Positions 1 to 11,253 of a DNA stretch of 64,000 bases are shown here, piece after piece (the stretch's first letter is position 1; every line of letters begins with the position of its first letter). The notes beneath the pieces were generated by a model. The model was not told the origin of the DNA. It saw only the letters and a list, made by a program, of their open reading frames with translations, and searched no databases. Made by a program: the position numbers and the translations under genes. Source of the DNA: Falciphora oryzae (lineage: Eukaryota > Ascomycota > Sordariomycetes > Magnaporthales > Magnaporthaceae); assembly GCA_000733355.1 (NCBI GenBank), contig JNVV01000013.1, positions 407,323 through 471,322 on the forward strand. The letters are read 5' to 3'.

Positions 1-1250
1 CCCAGGAACCGGCTGTTGCTCCCCTCTGCAGGATGAGACTGGACTCACTGCTGGATCGGTGGGCGCCCACGGGTAATGACGGAACACGGGCCTTCCACAT
101 CGATAGACTTTGAGGGACCTAGAGACCCATCAGCTGGATGCAATGACCTGCCCGCTTGCAAGCTTACATGGCAGTCTGATCCCATTCAATGATGGCCGGC
201 GCGCTCCCTCCCCCTTACCTTCCCGACTCTCGGCGGGGAAGTCGAGGCACGTACCCGTGGCGATCGGCCTGTGGCAGCTCGGCCGTCAAACTTGCTCGTC
301 AGGTCCCAGCCTCAGCGCAGTGGCCGGGGCAAACGACCTCACCCCTCTCACCTGAACCACCGCCAAAAAGGATCCAAATAAGGATTCGGGAACAGAAAAC
401 TATATAGGAATAGGAGAGTATGTGTAACGGGGTTGCCTGGGGGGGCTCCGTGGCTTGATATACAGTGGTGCCAAAGGGCTCAATCACTCCGTGATTGAAC
501 TGTTGGATCTTTTGGTCTATGTAGTCGAGTGGGTAAACTCTGGCGCACTCCTTTACAGTATGCAAGAAAAAAAAAGATAGAAATTAAAGAAAATAATTGA
601 AGCAATGGGGTGCCATCTTTTTTTCGTCGCGAACAAGCCCAGCTACGCGGCGAGTGAGCAGGAGAGACCAAGGACAACGCTCCTACGGTCTAAAGAAATA
701 CCTAGGTAGTGTAGGTAGGTAGGTAGGTGTATGTATTTACCAATCCAGATCCATATTCACCTCACTTCCTGATGGCATTCAATCATAATTCTGGTTTCCT
801 GCTCTCTTTTACGCCTTTAAATTCGATAAGTCGCTGGAGATGTAAAGACAGCCACGAGAGAGTGCGCGGGTTTATAAGGTGGAAGCAACAGAAACACTAG
901 CCTAATACTAAAACAGGATAGGCGTGTAGGTCGACCTGACTAGTGGAAAATAGGATAGCCCGACGATCGGTAGCCGATTTCGGCCAAGAAGCCCCGGGCG
1001 GTGGTTTTTTCCCTTTTCGCCACTGTAAACTTCTGCCAGATGCTGCATGCAGCCCCCACCATCATCTGTTTGACTCCCGCTGCTCCGCCAAAATCTTGAC
1101 CTGTAGGAGCTCGCTGCTCTGAGCTGGTTCTGAAATTTTCACTCTTCTCGACAACCTACAAAGCTCCCTTTCTTCCTGATCCTGAGGAGGGACACAATCA
1201 GAATCCTACCCGTCAATTTCACCACCACATCTCTCCAGACAACCGCAACC
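1..1250. other. Intergenic / upstream region of the SHMT gene
   Basis: No gene is supported here. Only short open frames are present and none resembles a known family. A GTAG tetranucleotide run lies at about 711-728. The last 120 bases are pyrimidine-rich and lead to an ATG in the context aaccatgg, which fits a leader for the hydroxymethyltransferase gene. The left part probably contains the flank of a gene outside the window. Confidence 0.5.
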
Positions 1251-2945
1251 ATGGCTGAGTCTACGTACGCCCTGTCGTCGACGCACAAGGAGGTTCGTTG
1301 CCCTTTTCTCACAACCTACGGCCATCCAGCTAGGGGGCACTGGGCCGGATATTTGGGTAGTACGATACAGACTCTGACTTAACTCCCATGTAGATGCTCG
1401 AGAAGTCTCTTCTCGACTCCGACCCTGAGGTCGCCGAGATCATGGTAAGCTTATAGCCCCTCACATACCCCGCGCTGCCCAATTGGCTCTCCCGCTCACG
1501 ATTCTTGCCAGAAAAACGAGATCCAACGCCAGCGCGAGTCCATCATCCTGATCGCCTCGGAGAATGTCACGTCGCGTGCCGTCTTCGACGCCCTCGGCTC
1601 GCCCATGTCCAACAAGTACTCGGAGGGCTACCCCGGCAAGCGTTACTACGGCGGCAACCAGCACATCGATGAGATCGAGCTCCTGTGCCAGCGCCGCGCC
1701 CTCACGGCCTTCCACCTCGATTCGGACAGGTGGGGTGTCAATGTCCAGTGCCTGAGTGGCAGCCCTGCCAACCTCCAGGTCTACCAGGCTATCATGCCTC
1801 CTCATGGCAGGCTCATGGGCCTGGACCTCCCACACGGCGGTCACCTGAGCCACGGTTACCAGACCCCGCAGCGGAAGTAAGGAGCCCGGATTCTGCCTCG
1901 TTCCCTTTCTTACAGCCCTGATTCACCCCGCTGACTGGACCGTCCGTGCCTCCTCAGGATCTCTGCTGTGTCTACCTACTTCGAGACCATGCCCTACAGG
2001 GTGGACCTCGAGACCGGCATCATCGACTACGATCAGCTTGCCAAGAACGCTGTGCTCTACCGCCCTAAGATCCTCGTCGCCGGCACGTCGGCCTACTGCC
2101 GCCTGATCGATTACAAGCGCATGCGTGAGATTGCCGACTCTGTTGGTGCCTACCTCGTCGTCGATATCGCCCACATCTCTGGCCTCGTCGCGTCGGGCGT
2201 CATCCCTTCGCCCTTCGACTATGCCGACGTGGTCACCACTACTACCCACAAGTCTCTCCGTGGTCCCCGCGGTGCCATGATTTTCTTCCGCAAGGGCGTC
2301 CGCTCGGTGGATGCCAAGGGCAAAGAAATCATGTACGACCTGGAGGAGCCCATCAACTTCTCCGTCTTCCCCGGCCACCAGGGCGGTCCTCACAACCACA
2401 CTATCACTGCACTGGCCGTCGCACTCAAGCAGGCCGCCACGCCCGAGTTCAAGGCATACCAGCAACAGGTTATTGACAACGCCAAGGCCCTCGAGAACAA
2501 GTTCAAGGCTCTGGGCCACAAGCTTGTCTCAGATGGCACGGACTCGCACATGGTTCTGGTCGACCTGCGCGCCCACTCTCTGGATGGCGCCCGTGTTGAG
2601 GCTGTCCTGGAGCAGATCAACATTGCCTGCAACAAGAACAGCATCCCTGGCGACAAGAGCGCTCTGACTCCGTGTGGCATCCGCATCGGCACCCCGGCTA
2701 TGACCAGCCGTGGCTTCGGCACTGCCGACTTTGAGCGCGTCGCCACCTATATTGATGAGAGCATCAAGATCTGCAAGGAGGTCCAGGCCGCCCTGCCCAA
2801 GGAGGCCAACAAGCTCAAGGACTTTAAGGCCAAGGTCGCCGCCGGAGAGGTCGCCAAGATCAATGACCTCAAGAAGGAGATCGCCGCCTGGTGCCATACC
2901 TTCCCTCTTCCCGTTGAGGGCTGGCGCACTGACGCTGGACTCTAA
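1251..2945 (+). CDS. SHM2: Serine hydroxymethyltransferase, cytosolic
   Basis: PLP enzyme that interconverts serine plus tetrahydrofolate with glycine plus 5,10-methylene-THF, feeding one-carbon units to purine, thymidylate and methionine synthesis. Exons 1251-1292, 1394-1444, 1512-1876 and 1958-2945 give 481 residues, normal for the family. The start [10 protein letters not shown] has no mitochondrial presequence, so the cytosolic isozyme is inferred. Visible marks are the N-terminal IASEN segment, [11 protein letters not shown], and the PLP-binding lysine in [13 protein letters not shown] at about Lys251. All three introns begin GT and end AG and keep phase: the first two fall between codons, and the third splits the lysine codon of QRKIS. 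The tRNA-Phe gene and Spt7 lie downstream on the other strand. The family call is certain; first-exon boundaries rest on splice motifs. Confidence 0.97.
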
Positions 2946-3835
2946 ACCTATCTTCTGGACCGGAGGCCATGTAGACGTTTGGCCGTTTCGACCTCGAAGC
3001 CAAATGTTCACCATCTATGTGCGCCCCAGCTTCAAGATAGGGCGAGCTTTGCATTGTCTGGATAACCCGATCTTGCTTGCAGTGTGATATGTTGTTCTTA
3101 GCATGTGGGGTTCCTCTGAACCTTCTTTTTTTCTTTTCCTATCTTATGTCTCGCTTTTCTCGATGCCTTTACTGGAAAAATGGAATTACCGGGAGCGATA
3201 GGAATAAGGGGATCTAAAAATCGTGGGGGAAACACGTATTTCATCAGGCGTTGCGTTGCAATCTTTTCAACTGAAGGGCAACAGTGGAGTTTTGGCATCT
3301 GGAGCAGGGACTGCTTCAACGCGGTTCCGGGAAATAACTCAGCTTCTTCAATATTGATTTGTCGACATGCAGTTGATGCTGAGCCAATCTTGAAAATTAT
3401 TTGGGCGAGTCACCTCCTGTCGCCTCTCATCTCTGCTTTCTGCACAAATTGCCGATTTTGTGATGGGTTCGCTTGATACGGGGCCCGACGGCTAGGATTA
3501 TTCGCTTGTTGTCAACCGGAATCCGAGTGTCGAGAGCAGTCCTGCTCACCCTAGAAGAGCTTCTCGGATACCACCCTTCTGCAAACCACATAACGAATAA
3601 TACAGTATAGAAACGGGAAAACATGAAGGTGCTATGGATAAGGACAGCTCGATAACGAGACAAAACGGTGGAGCAGGAAAGTGGCGACAGCAGGGAGGAG
3701 GAGTTTGTGATGGGCAAAGATAAAAGAAGGAAAAAAAAAAAAAAAAAAGAAAAAGCCTGAAAATTGTTGTGTGGAATTAATTCGTGAGCAGCCGCCTGCT
3801 TCGTGGGGTTTGCGCTCACGATAGAAGCAAAAAGA
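2946..3835. other. Intergenic, 3' flank of SHMT gene
   Basis: No gene seen. The first few hundred bases are probably 3' untranslated sequence of the hydroxymethyltransferase transcript. An 18-base A run lies at 3731-3748. Open frames of about 100-140 codons on either strand have no recognisable content. Confidence 0.5.
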
Positions 3836-3926
3836 TGCGGTCTGTGTGGATCGAACACACGACCTTCAGATGTGGTGTCTGAAGTGTAACTTCAGTCTGA
3901 CGCTCTCCCAACTGAGCTAAGCCCGC
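3836..3926 (-). tRNA. tRNA-Phe (GAA), with an 18-nt intron
   Basis: Read on the minus strand the segment folds as a tRNA: acceptor GCGGGCT, D-arm with TTAGCTCAGTTGGGAGAGC, anticodon stem TCAGA/TCTGA, anticodon GAA (complement of 3891-3893), T-arm GTGTG-TTCGATC-CACAC and discriminator A. The mature length is 73 nt. An 18-nt intron (3872-3889) follows position 37, the standard place for nuclear tRNA introns, and holds CTTCAG, which can pair with the anticodon region as expected for splicing-endonuclease recognition. The acceptor stem has one G-A mismatch at pair 5-68. CCA is not encoded. Confidence 0.95.
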
Positions 3927-4856
3927 TTCTTGTTGACCTGCGGCAGCTTCTCTCGCCTCAAATGAGAGGCCGCAGTTCAGGGCAAGGCACGAGCGAGGAA
4001 GGCAGTGTAGTGTGGGGTCCAACAAGAGGAAGGCCCCTCTGGTCGCCATGCACACTGACTCGAACTGGTCCCTAGGGGCTCGACTCTGTATGCGGCGGGC
4101 AGTACAGGTACGGACAAAAAGAGCAGTCCGCAGAGGTTGCTAAACAGTTGATGGACATGCATGTAAGCTGGTGTTCAAGCGAGAGAGGGACGATTGGAAG
4201 ACCTCATTTTAGACGCGGATTAGCAGGCGCCGGGGTACACTGAGTACTCCCTCAATTAGGTATTGACTACTACTACCTGCTTCAAAGGTGAAGGCGGACA
4301 AGAGGGAGAAAACATAGTAACCGCCAGTAAGCTGGAAAAAAGACCATTTATTTGTCCTGAATGATATTGGGAATTTCAACGCCTTGATGATTTTAGGGTA
4401 TATATATTTCAAACCACCTGACTCCCTTTAGGGGCGTCCGTGTGCGTGTGAGGGTTTGCTTTGTTTTGTCGACCGCTGTCCTCCTGTTTTCGTTCGTCTC
4501 CTGATGCGCTATATGGTAAACAAAAGAAAAAGAATAAAAGAAAGAAAGTCAGATGAAGATAAAAAGAAGAAAGAAAAGAAGGGAAAAAAATTAGTCGTGT
4601 GATAAAACAAAGAACAAACGAAAAGCTTGTGGGAGAAAGTACAGTCCTCAAAACGACGAGGCAGCCGAAACAATGATCGAACAGCGCATCTGCAATGTGG
4701 AAATGGATGCCTTGAGTGTGAGAATAAAGTCCGCAACACCAACCCAAAGACGTGCGCTCTAATAGATTCAGAAACGTTGCGCCTGTGAAAAAAAAAAAAA
4801 AAAATCCGTCCATTCATGGAAAGCCAACGGGATCATTTTGGCCCACGACGGCCGTC
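3927..4856. other. Intergenic, 3' flank of SPT7
   Basis: No gene is supported. The half next to SPT7 is purine-rich on the plus strand (pyrimidine-rich on the SPT7 strand) and contains a 17-base A run at 4788-4804, probably inside the SPT7 3' untranslated region. Confidence 0.5.
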
Positions 4857-7800
4857 CTAGTGGATGCTCTCGGGGCTCATCATGCCGATGCCCTCGTCCC
4901 TGTCCGTGTGGCTCGTGTTCCCCAGGCTCTGCATGCTTTCGACTCTCTCCATGCCGGGGGCCTGGAGCACAAGGGCCGGATTGGAGAGGCCCTTGAGTTT
5001 CTTGGCAGGCGTCGACCCCTTCTCTGGGGTCGAGTTGATCCCGCCCGCAGCCGCAGCCTGCGCGCCGGCGGCGGCTCCTTTCCCGTCTGTAACCTGTGCC
5101 AGCCCGGACTCCAACTTCTTCTTTTTCTTGGCCAGTGCGATCTGCTCCTTGGGAGGACGCTTTTGCGGCGACACGATCTTGCCAGTGGCTCCAAGGCGCG
5201 GCCGAGGCCTCCGCTGCTTGACTGGGAGGTCCTCGTCTTCCACGAGTGGCTGGTCTTGGTTTGCGTGCAGCTTCGCAAGAAAGAAGTTCTTGACAAGTCC
5301 AATCTGCTCCTGTATGTTTTCCTTGGTGACGGGCTCCAGAGGCGGCAGCGGTTCGCAGAGCTCCAGCTCCACGGCGCCGGGCACCGCCGCCTGACTCTGA
5401 TGGTTCGCGTAGACACGCCTTTGTAGCAGGTGGAGCGGGACGGAGAGGAAGTCGAGTCCCAACTCTTTGTCCAAGCCCAAAGACTTGAATCCGAAGAAGT
5501 CCTCCCCAAGCTCCTCGGCGAAATCTCCTCCGACAAACTGCTCGCTTCCATCTTTGAACGCGCCTGCACCATCCGGCCCCGCGTCGTTGAGAGCAGGACG
5601 GAGCAAGTCCGAAAGATGTGCCTTCATGCGCTCGTGGATGGTAACGAGTTTGCCTCCAAGACGCTCGACCTCCTCCTTAGCATAGCTTTCCAGGGATTCT
5701 GGATCATATCCGTTGCCAGCAAGTGTGTGCAGCACAACTTCCTCTGGCGTGAACCTCGGCTGCCAGCGGTGGCCCTGCTCAGCGAAAGTACCGGTTGCCG
5801 GTTTCTTGTCTGCCTCATTGTAGACGTTGAAGGTCCGCACAAGCTTCTGGAAGAAATCGGCCGCAATATCTGTGATGGTCTCGAGAGCTGATGGTTGAAA
5901 CTCTTCAAAGCCAGCATGATAGAGTATCTTCCCCACAGAACGCTGCAGTGCTGAGCGGCAAGCCTCGGGCGCCATCACCACGCCCTCTCCCGCGGTGAAG
6001 TGCGGTTCTATATCTGCCTCCACAAACGGCTCAGGGTTATACTTGGGAAACTGGTTTTGGTAGATCTGCATTGAATTGTCAGCGTTTCGGCCCGAGGAGA
6101 CGAATCTGAAAGAGGACGACTGTGCTGTCATACCTGAGTCTGGATTTGCATCTGCTTGATGACTCCGATCTTGGAACACAGCTTCCTAGTCTCCTGCATC
6201 TGGTGGATATTGGCATCTATACGCTTTGTGAGGCGACTGGAGGGGGCCGTGAAGTGGCCGGGAGGAACGATCTTGAGGAAGTCTTCGTGCTGGTTGATGA
6301 CCTGTCCCTCGCCGTCTTCTACCCACTGAAGCTTGGTGGGGATGTCGGGGATTATGGTCTGAGGTTCGTAGTAATCGGGAAGGACTCTCTCCTCCTCGTC
6401 TTCCATACCCTCGGCGAGGGTCTCAGGGGCCTTCGTCTGCTTCACGGCGAATGCCGATGACTCTGCCTGTGTCGGGGTGAGGAGGCCGCTGGATTCGGCC
6501 TGCTGCTGGTTCTTCAGGAACCGTCGCATGCCCGATTTTGTCCGTAGGAGAGCGGGTTCTTCGGGGTTCAGCCTGCAGCCCTGGAAGAGTTGGTGGCGTT
6601 GTTTGGCGACGAGAGCACGGTCCCTTTTGGTAACCTGCTTCCAGATCTTGTATTCCTCATCCTCGTACACCTGCGCAGCGGCCTCTCCAAGAGCCTCGCC
6701 AAAGGCCAAGCCATTCAGGGAAGGCCCGTCGATCTCCATAGCATCGGCATTGTTGGCCGTTCCCGAGTGGCCGTTCATGCCAATCGGAGTGATGGAGCCG
6801 GCGACTGGAGGAGTGCCGAAGCCGTTGCTTCCATCCACGACCTCAGAGCCCTCTCGTCCTTTGGCCAGGAGCCCGTTCAGCTGCAGGACAGGCTTCTGGT
6901 CACCGGTAGGGGTGTTCTCCTTCTGGTCCGAGGGCGCCTTCCGAGACTTGTTGGTTCCTTTTGTGCCAGCTTTACGTCCTCGAGAAGACATGATGGGCTC
7001 GTCATCACTGTCGTCGCCGCCGTCATCCTCGCCCCCGTTTTGTTTACGGCGCTCCTCAGCCTCGACCTCGGCGCGAGGCCGCACGACGATGTCGGGGATC
7101 AGGGGAATCAACTTCTCAGCCTCCTTCCTCATGCCGTTGGCCATGCGCCGCAGGTGGTGGTTCAGGTCCTGGTTGTACTTCAGACAGTTGTCCCATATCA
7201 GGTTCAGGTCGTAGACAAAGTCTGCTTTAGACTTATACTGAAGGCCCTTGAGCTTCTTGGTCATGGTACCGAGATCCATTGGTTGTTTGATGACTGTTAC
7301 GGCACGTATTAGCAATACTGTGACGAGCATTGAGCGTTCGTCAATGAGACTTACGATTGTAGTAGTCGGGCGCATCGCGCTTGTTCACCCTTTGGAGGAA
7401 GGGTGTCGAGTACTCGGTATGCGCCTTGAGTTCGCTGAGGACTTTTTCGGCCGCCTCATAGAGCTCCTCCTGGCCCACGTTCTCCTCGCTGGCCCATTTA
7501 CTCCGATTTTTCCTGACCTCGTTCATCAGAGACCTCAACTCCGCGTCTGACGCCCTGACTTGATTCCGCTTCTGATCAATCCGGGCGATCAGATGCTTCA
7601 GGGTCAGGCTCGATGCGCCGAGATTGGCGCTGCTCAGAGTGCCTTGGTTCTGACCAGGGCCTTGGCTCGAGTTCGGGCCAGTGTTCTTGTCCATCTCAGC
7701 TTGCAGCTGCTTCTCGGACTCTTCCAGCTGCTGCTGCTCTAGCATGGCAGTCCGGTCATTCTCCAGGGTGTAGATTAGGGTGTGGAAGCTGCGCTTGGCG

Positions 7801-8435
7801 GCCTCCTCGGTCGCGATGCGGGCCTCCTCCAGCTCTTTGCGCGCGTCCTCGGACGTCTTGACCTGACCTTGGGAGGAGGCGTCATCCTTGGTCTTGGCGG
7901 TGTGTTTGCCCGGCGACGAAACGGATTGTATGGGGGAGCTGCCGGACTTGGATGGCGACAGGAGCTGGCGGTTCTCGGCCGCGCCCTTGGACTTGAGGGG
8001 TGAGCCCTGTGTATCTGCTGGGTCTTCATCTTCGTCATCTTCCTCGTCATCATCGTCGTAGTCATCTTCGTTGATGGTGCGCTTGGCCTTCTTCAGCGGC
8101 GGCTCTTGTATGGGCGCATGGTCGGTGGTGGCGGGGATTAGGGGTGTAATGATGGTGGGAGCGCGATTCCAGGATTCTATGGCGTCGTAGTTGTATGAGC
8201 CGTCCTCGGAAAACAGCAGGGCGATCTTGGATTCGCTCTTGCGGAAGAGGTCGGCAAAATGCGCGCGGCGGTGGTCTTCCTCGATATCGGATGCCTCAGG
8301 CATCAACGTCATCGAAGTGTCAACGGGGGTTTGTGTTCGCGCCAGTCCATCATCAAGAGAATGCAGCATCTTGTTCCCGTTGGGAGCAGCGACAGGCATT
8401 GCCGGCCAGGCCGGCTGGCCCTGATTGAAAGACAT
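4857..8435 (-). CDS. SPT7: SAGA complex subunit Spt7 (bromodomain and histone fold)
   Basis: Scaffold subunit of the SAGA histone acetyltransferase coactivator, acting in the nucleus. Exons on the minus strand are 8435-7355, 7293-6134 and 6065-4857, giving 1149 residues. A bromodomain spans about residues 345-445, with the first intron inside it: DAPDYYN ends exon 1 and [10 protein letters not shown] begins exon 2. The asparagine-bearing segment reads NCLKYNQ. Near residues 783-855 is a histone-fold region ([20 protein letters not shown]), which in yeast Spt7 pairs with Taf10. The N-terminus has a long Asp/Glu tract and the C-terminus is Lys-rich. I chose the ATG giving MSFNQGQP; just upstream is TTGCAG, so the 5' leader probably contains an intron, and a short upstream frame (ATG at about 8484) ends before the start. 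The family assignment is strong; the N-terminal boundary is less certain. Confidence 0.94.
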
Positions 8436-10097
8436 GCTGGGGGCCCTCTGCAATTAAGGAAGACGCGGTCGGGGGGTCGCCATGCGCGGTGATGCTGCGG
8501 TCGCGTCCGGCCGGAACCAGCGAGGTTCGCGCGCCGAGAGTCACATGGGAAGAAAGCGCGCCTTCGATAGTGATGGGAAGTGCAGTTTGGAGGACAGAAA
8601 CGATGGTTGTGGTTGAGCCTTGATGGATAGCAACAGGTGCGATTTGGCGTGAATCGACGGTTGAGGTTGTGGAATTGGTAGATGCGCTGCTGGGCGTGGC
8701 ACGTTTCTGGAGTGGGCGAATTTTCCCTGATCCCAGATTGGCTCGCCCAGGGCCAAGGTACTTGGGGCGCAAGTCCGCGATCCGTCCCGGACAACCCCCA
8801 GAGATGATTCTCGTGTCGCATTGGGTATTTCCATACTCCTTTTACATATCCTTTTCCTTCTGTCACTTGCTATTCTCAAAAAACCATTTGGGAGTGAGTA
8901 TTGTTGGGTCGCAAGCTACGGGCCCGATCTGTACCGTGTACATGCGCCGCCTGCTTTCCCGAGATGCGCCTGGTCCAGCGGTGATTTGGCTCCACCGGCC
9001 CCAGCCATGCAAGAAAGGAAGTTGTCTAAGGGGACTCCCCTGTCTGCGCATTAGGACCCGTTTCCTCCAGTCTTGCTGTCGCATTCGTTGAATGATGTAA
9101 ACTTTTTACAAGAAAGTTGTCTCTTTTCTTAGAGGCCGTACTTTTCGGGCTACTTACATAGGTACCTAGGTGCACTTAGCAACGTTATAATGATTGCGCG
9201 TCAAATTGGGCGACGCATCTGGTGGGTGGGTCGAGCACGGCACGTGCAACGGCTTGCACAGAGCAGCAAGTCACAATACCCAAAATATGGAGTCTGTCTA
9301 GTCAACCGCGAAGCACCCCACGCTTGCGCCGACTCCGAAAAGGGGAGAAGCAGCGCAGGGCAAACACGTGAGGCCGCATGTGATTTGCAGTTCTTGTCAC
9401 TGGATATTGATACCTTGCGGCGGCCTGGATTTGTCTGCGTCTTCCGAACTAGGACGGAGGGCAGGTTGGCCAATCGTCCGCAGTCACAGAGACAACCACC
9501 AACCAAACCCTCCACTAAGCGAGTTGGTCTGCTGGCGAATGGGCCGGCCGAATGCGCCCGCCGCTGCACTGCTAGACCCCCCCAGTGAGACAGCGATCCC
9601 CCACAGCTCAATTCCCACCCGATTGCTGCCTCCCGCCGGTGCCACCAACAGCCAACTCGGCCGCCGCTGCGGAGGCCACCCGCGTCGAGACGACAGCCTA
9701 GCCCCATTTGGCCGCCCACATCCAGGAGCTGACCCCTGCAATAGAGGAGACCCCCCAACTCAACATCCCTGCCGCTCCGCCTTGCAGCTGCGGTGGGGCC
9801 CTGCTCCGTTGCGTGAGAGAGTCGCCATCGTGCCAGCTCTTTGTGTCCCACGCGAGCTTGCTTCCAACCTGTTCCTAACCGCACACCCTGCCGTCACCGT
9901 CTACCTACCCCAACCGTGTCACAGCACACCAAGCTGCACGCCGCCGACAGCGAAGGCTAACCGAGCCCACCTCCATGACGCCGAGGTGTCTCGACACCAC
10001 AAACCCATCATCGATCGCAGGAACACGTTAGCTTGTTGCTTCTTGCCCCCCTCCTTCCCTCTAACATCCGCCGCCATCCAGATCACATCCAACGGCC
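8436..10097. other. Divergent upstream region between SPT7 and the VanZ-like gene
   Basis: About 1.7 kb with no recognisable gene. The SPT7-proximal part probably holds a 5'-UTR exon and intron, since an acceptor-like TTGCAG lies 13 bases before its start codon. The right half is C-rich on the plus strand and looks like leader sequence of the VanZ-like gene. An open frame at 9190-9588 shows no known features. Confidence 0.45.
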
Positions 10098-10912
10098 ATG
10101 AGGATACGACTTCCCTTCGCGGGTAAGACCACCACACACCCAACCCGAGCTTTACCCCTGCGTCGCACAAAACGGGAAGAGGGGGAGAGACGAAGAAAAA
10201 TGCGGGGGAGAGGGAGATAGCTGACCACGGAACAGGGGGTTTCTTTTTCCTGCTCCTTATCGCGGGTTACGCCGGCCTAACGTCGCTGCATTTGGGCGAC
10301 CTCATTAACGACAAGCTCCTGCATTTCCTGACGTTTTTCGTCCTCACCGTGGTCTTTTACTGGATCGTTGACACGAACCGCCGGCGCACCCTAAACCTGA
10401 CCCTGACCATCTGCACCGGCGCCCTTGGAGTCGGCTCCGAATTCCTGCAGGCCATCCTGCCCAACGGCCGCATCTTCGATGTCTACGACATCGTTGCCAA
10501 CATCGTCGGCAGTCTGGCCGGCCTCGGCCTGTGCAGCTGGTACCACAAGCGCATGCTGGAGCGCAAGAGGGCGCGCAGGGGCTACGGCGCCGTCGCGGGC
10601 GAAGACGATGCCGACGGCCTCGGCGAGGAGAACGACCTGGAGCTGGGCGAAGGCCCCGGGCTCGGCGGCGACGGCCACGAAGAGGGAATTACAGACGCAC
10701 CTCGCTCACATGATGGCACCCCCGCCCGTGTCGGTGGCAGGGGCCTGACTCTTGAAGAGGAGGTTGATAACTGGGACGAGAACGAGGTTGACGCCTGGGA
10801 CGATGCAGACGGGGCCGGAGATATTGGGGATTCAGCGCCCGTGATCAAAAACAAGAAAGGAAAAGGCCCGATGAACGGGGATGGTGGAGATGGCACAAAA
10901 CGAGCCGACTGA
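10098..10912 (+). CDS. VanZ-like family membrane protein with acidic tail
   Basis: Small integral membrane protein of unknown function. Exons 10098-10122 and 10236-10912 give 233 residues; the eight-codon first exon (MRIRLPFA) is joined at a G/GG codon. Four hydrophobic segments follow: FFFLLLIAGYAGL, LLHFLTFFVLTVVFYWIV, LNLTLTICTGALGVGSEFLQ and DIVANIVGSLAGLGL. The pattern of Lys-His-(x)-Phe near helix 2, a GSEFLQ helix and an Asn-rich last helix (DVYDIVANIVGS) resembles the VanZ-like domain, which is widespread in bacteria and fungi. The last 110 residues are hydrophilic and strongly acidic, with EEEVDNWDENEVDAWDD, and probably lie in the cytosol. The role is unknown; the VanZ resemblance is by motif only. 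Confidence 0.82.
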
Positions 10913-11253
10913 GCACCAAAGATGTCCGCGCCGTCTTTGGCTACCTTGCTGTCTTGAGTTTCTGGGCGATTTATGTTTGTATGATTCCGGTCGGTTATGG
11001 CATCGCGGAAGAGCTGGGAAGATGTGTCGGGTTTGGTCTTGCCAGATGACGGCTGGCGTTGCTGCTTGATTCCCCTCTTATTTCCAATGACCATTATGTT
11101 TTTTTTTTTCGGGAAATTTAGGTATGCGTTCGGCGTCAAGCTTTGATAAAGTGTCTTTATGATTGTGATTGTGATTCTTATCTCCTTGATGTGTACCTGA
11201 GGACGGCCAGGAGAGGTAGTGAATATCCACTAGCCCAACTAGCGATGCCTGTC
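10913..11253. other. Convergent intergenic region
   Basis: 341 bases between the ends of the VanZ-like gene and the FAD oxidase. It holds presumed 3' untranslated sequence of both and a T-run near 11100. Nothing else is seen. Confidence 0.5.

Noticed and set aside
299..565. 88-codon minus-strand frame at the left edge
   Set aside because: Partly protein-like, but preceded by AT-rich sequence, no homology recognised and no joining exon found.
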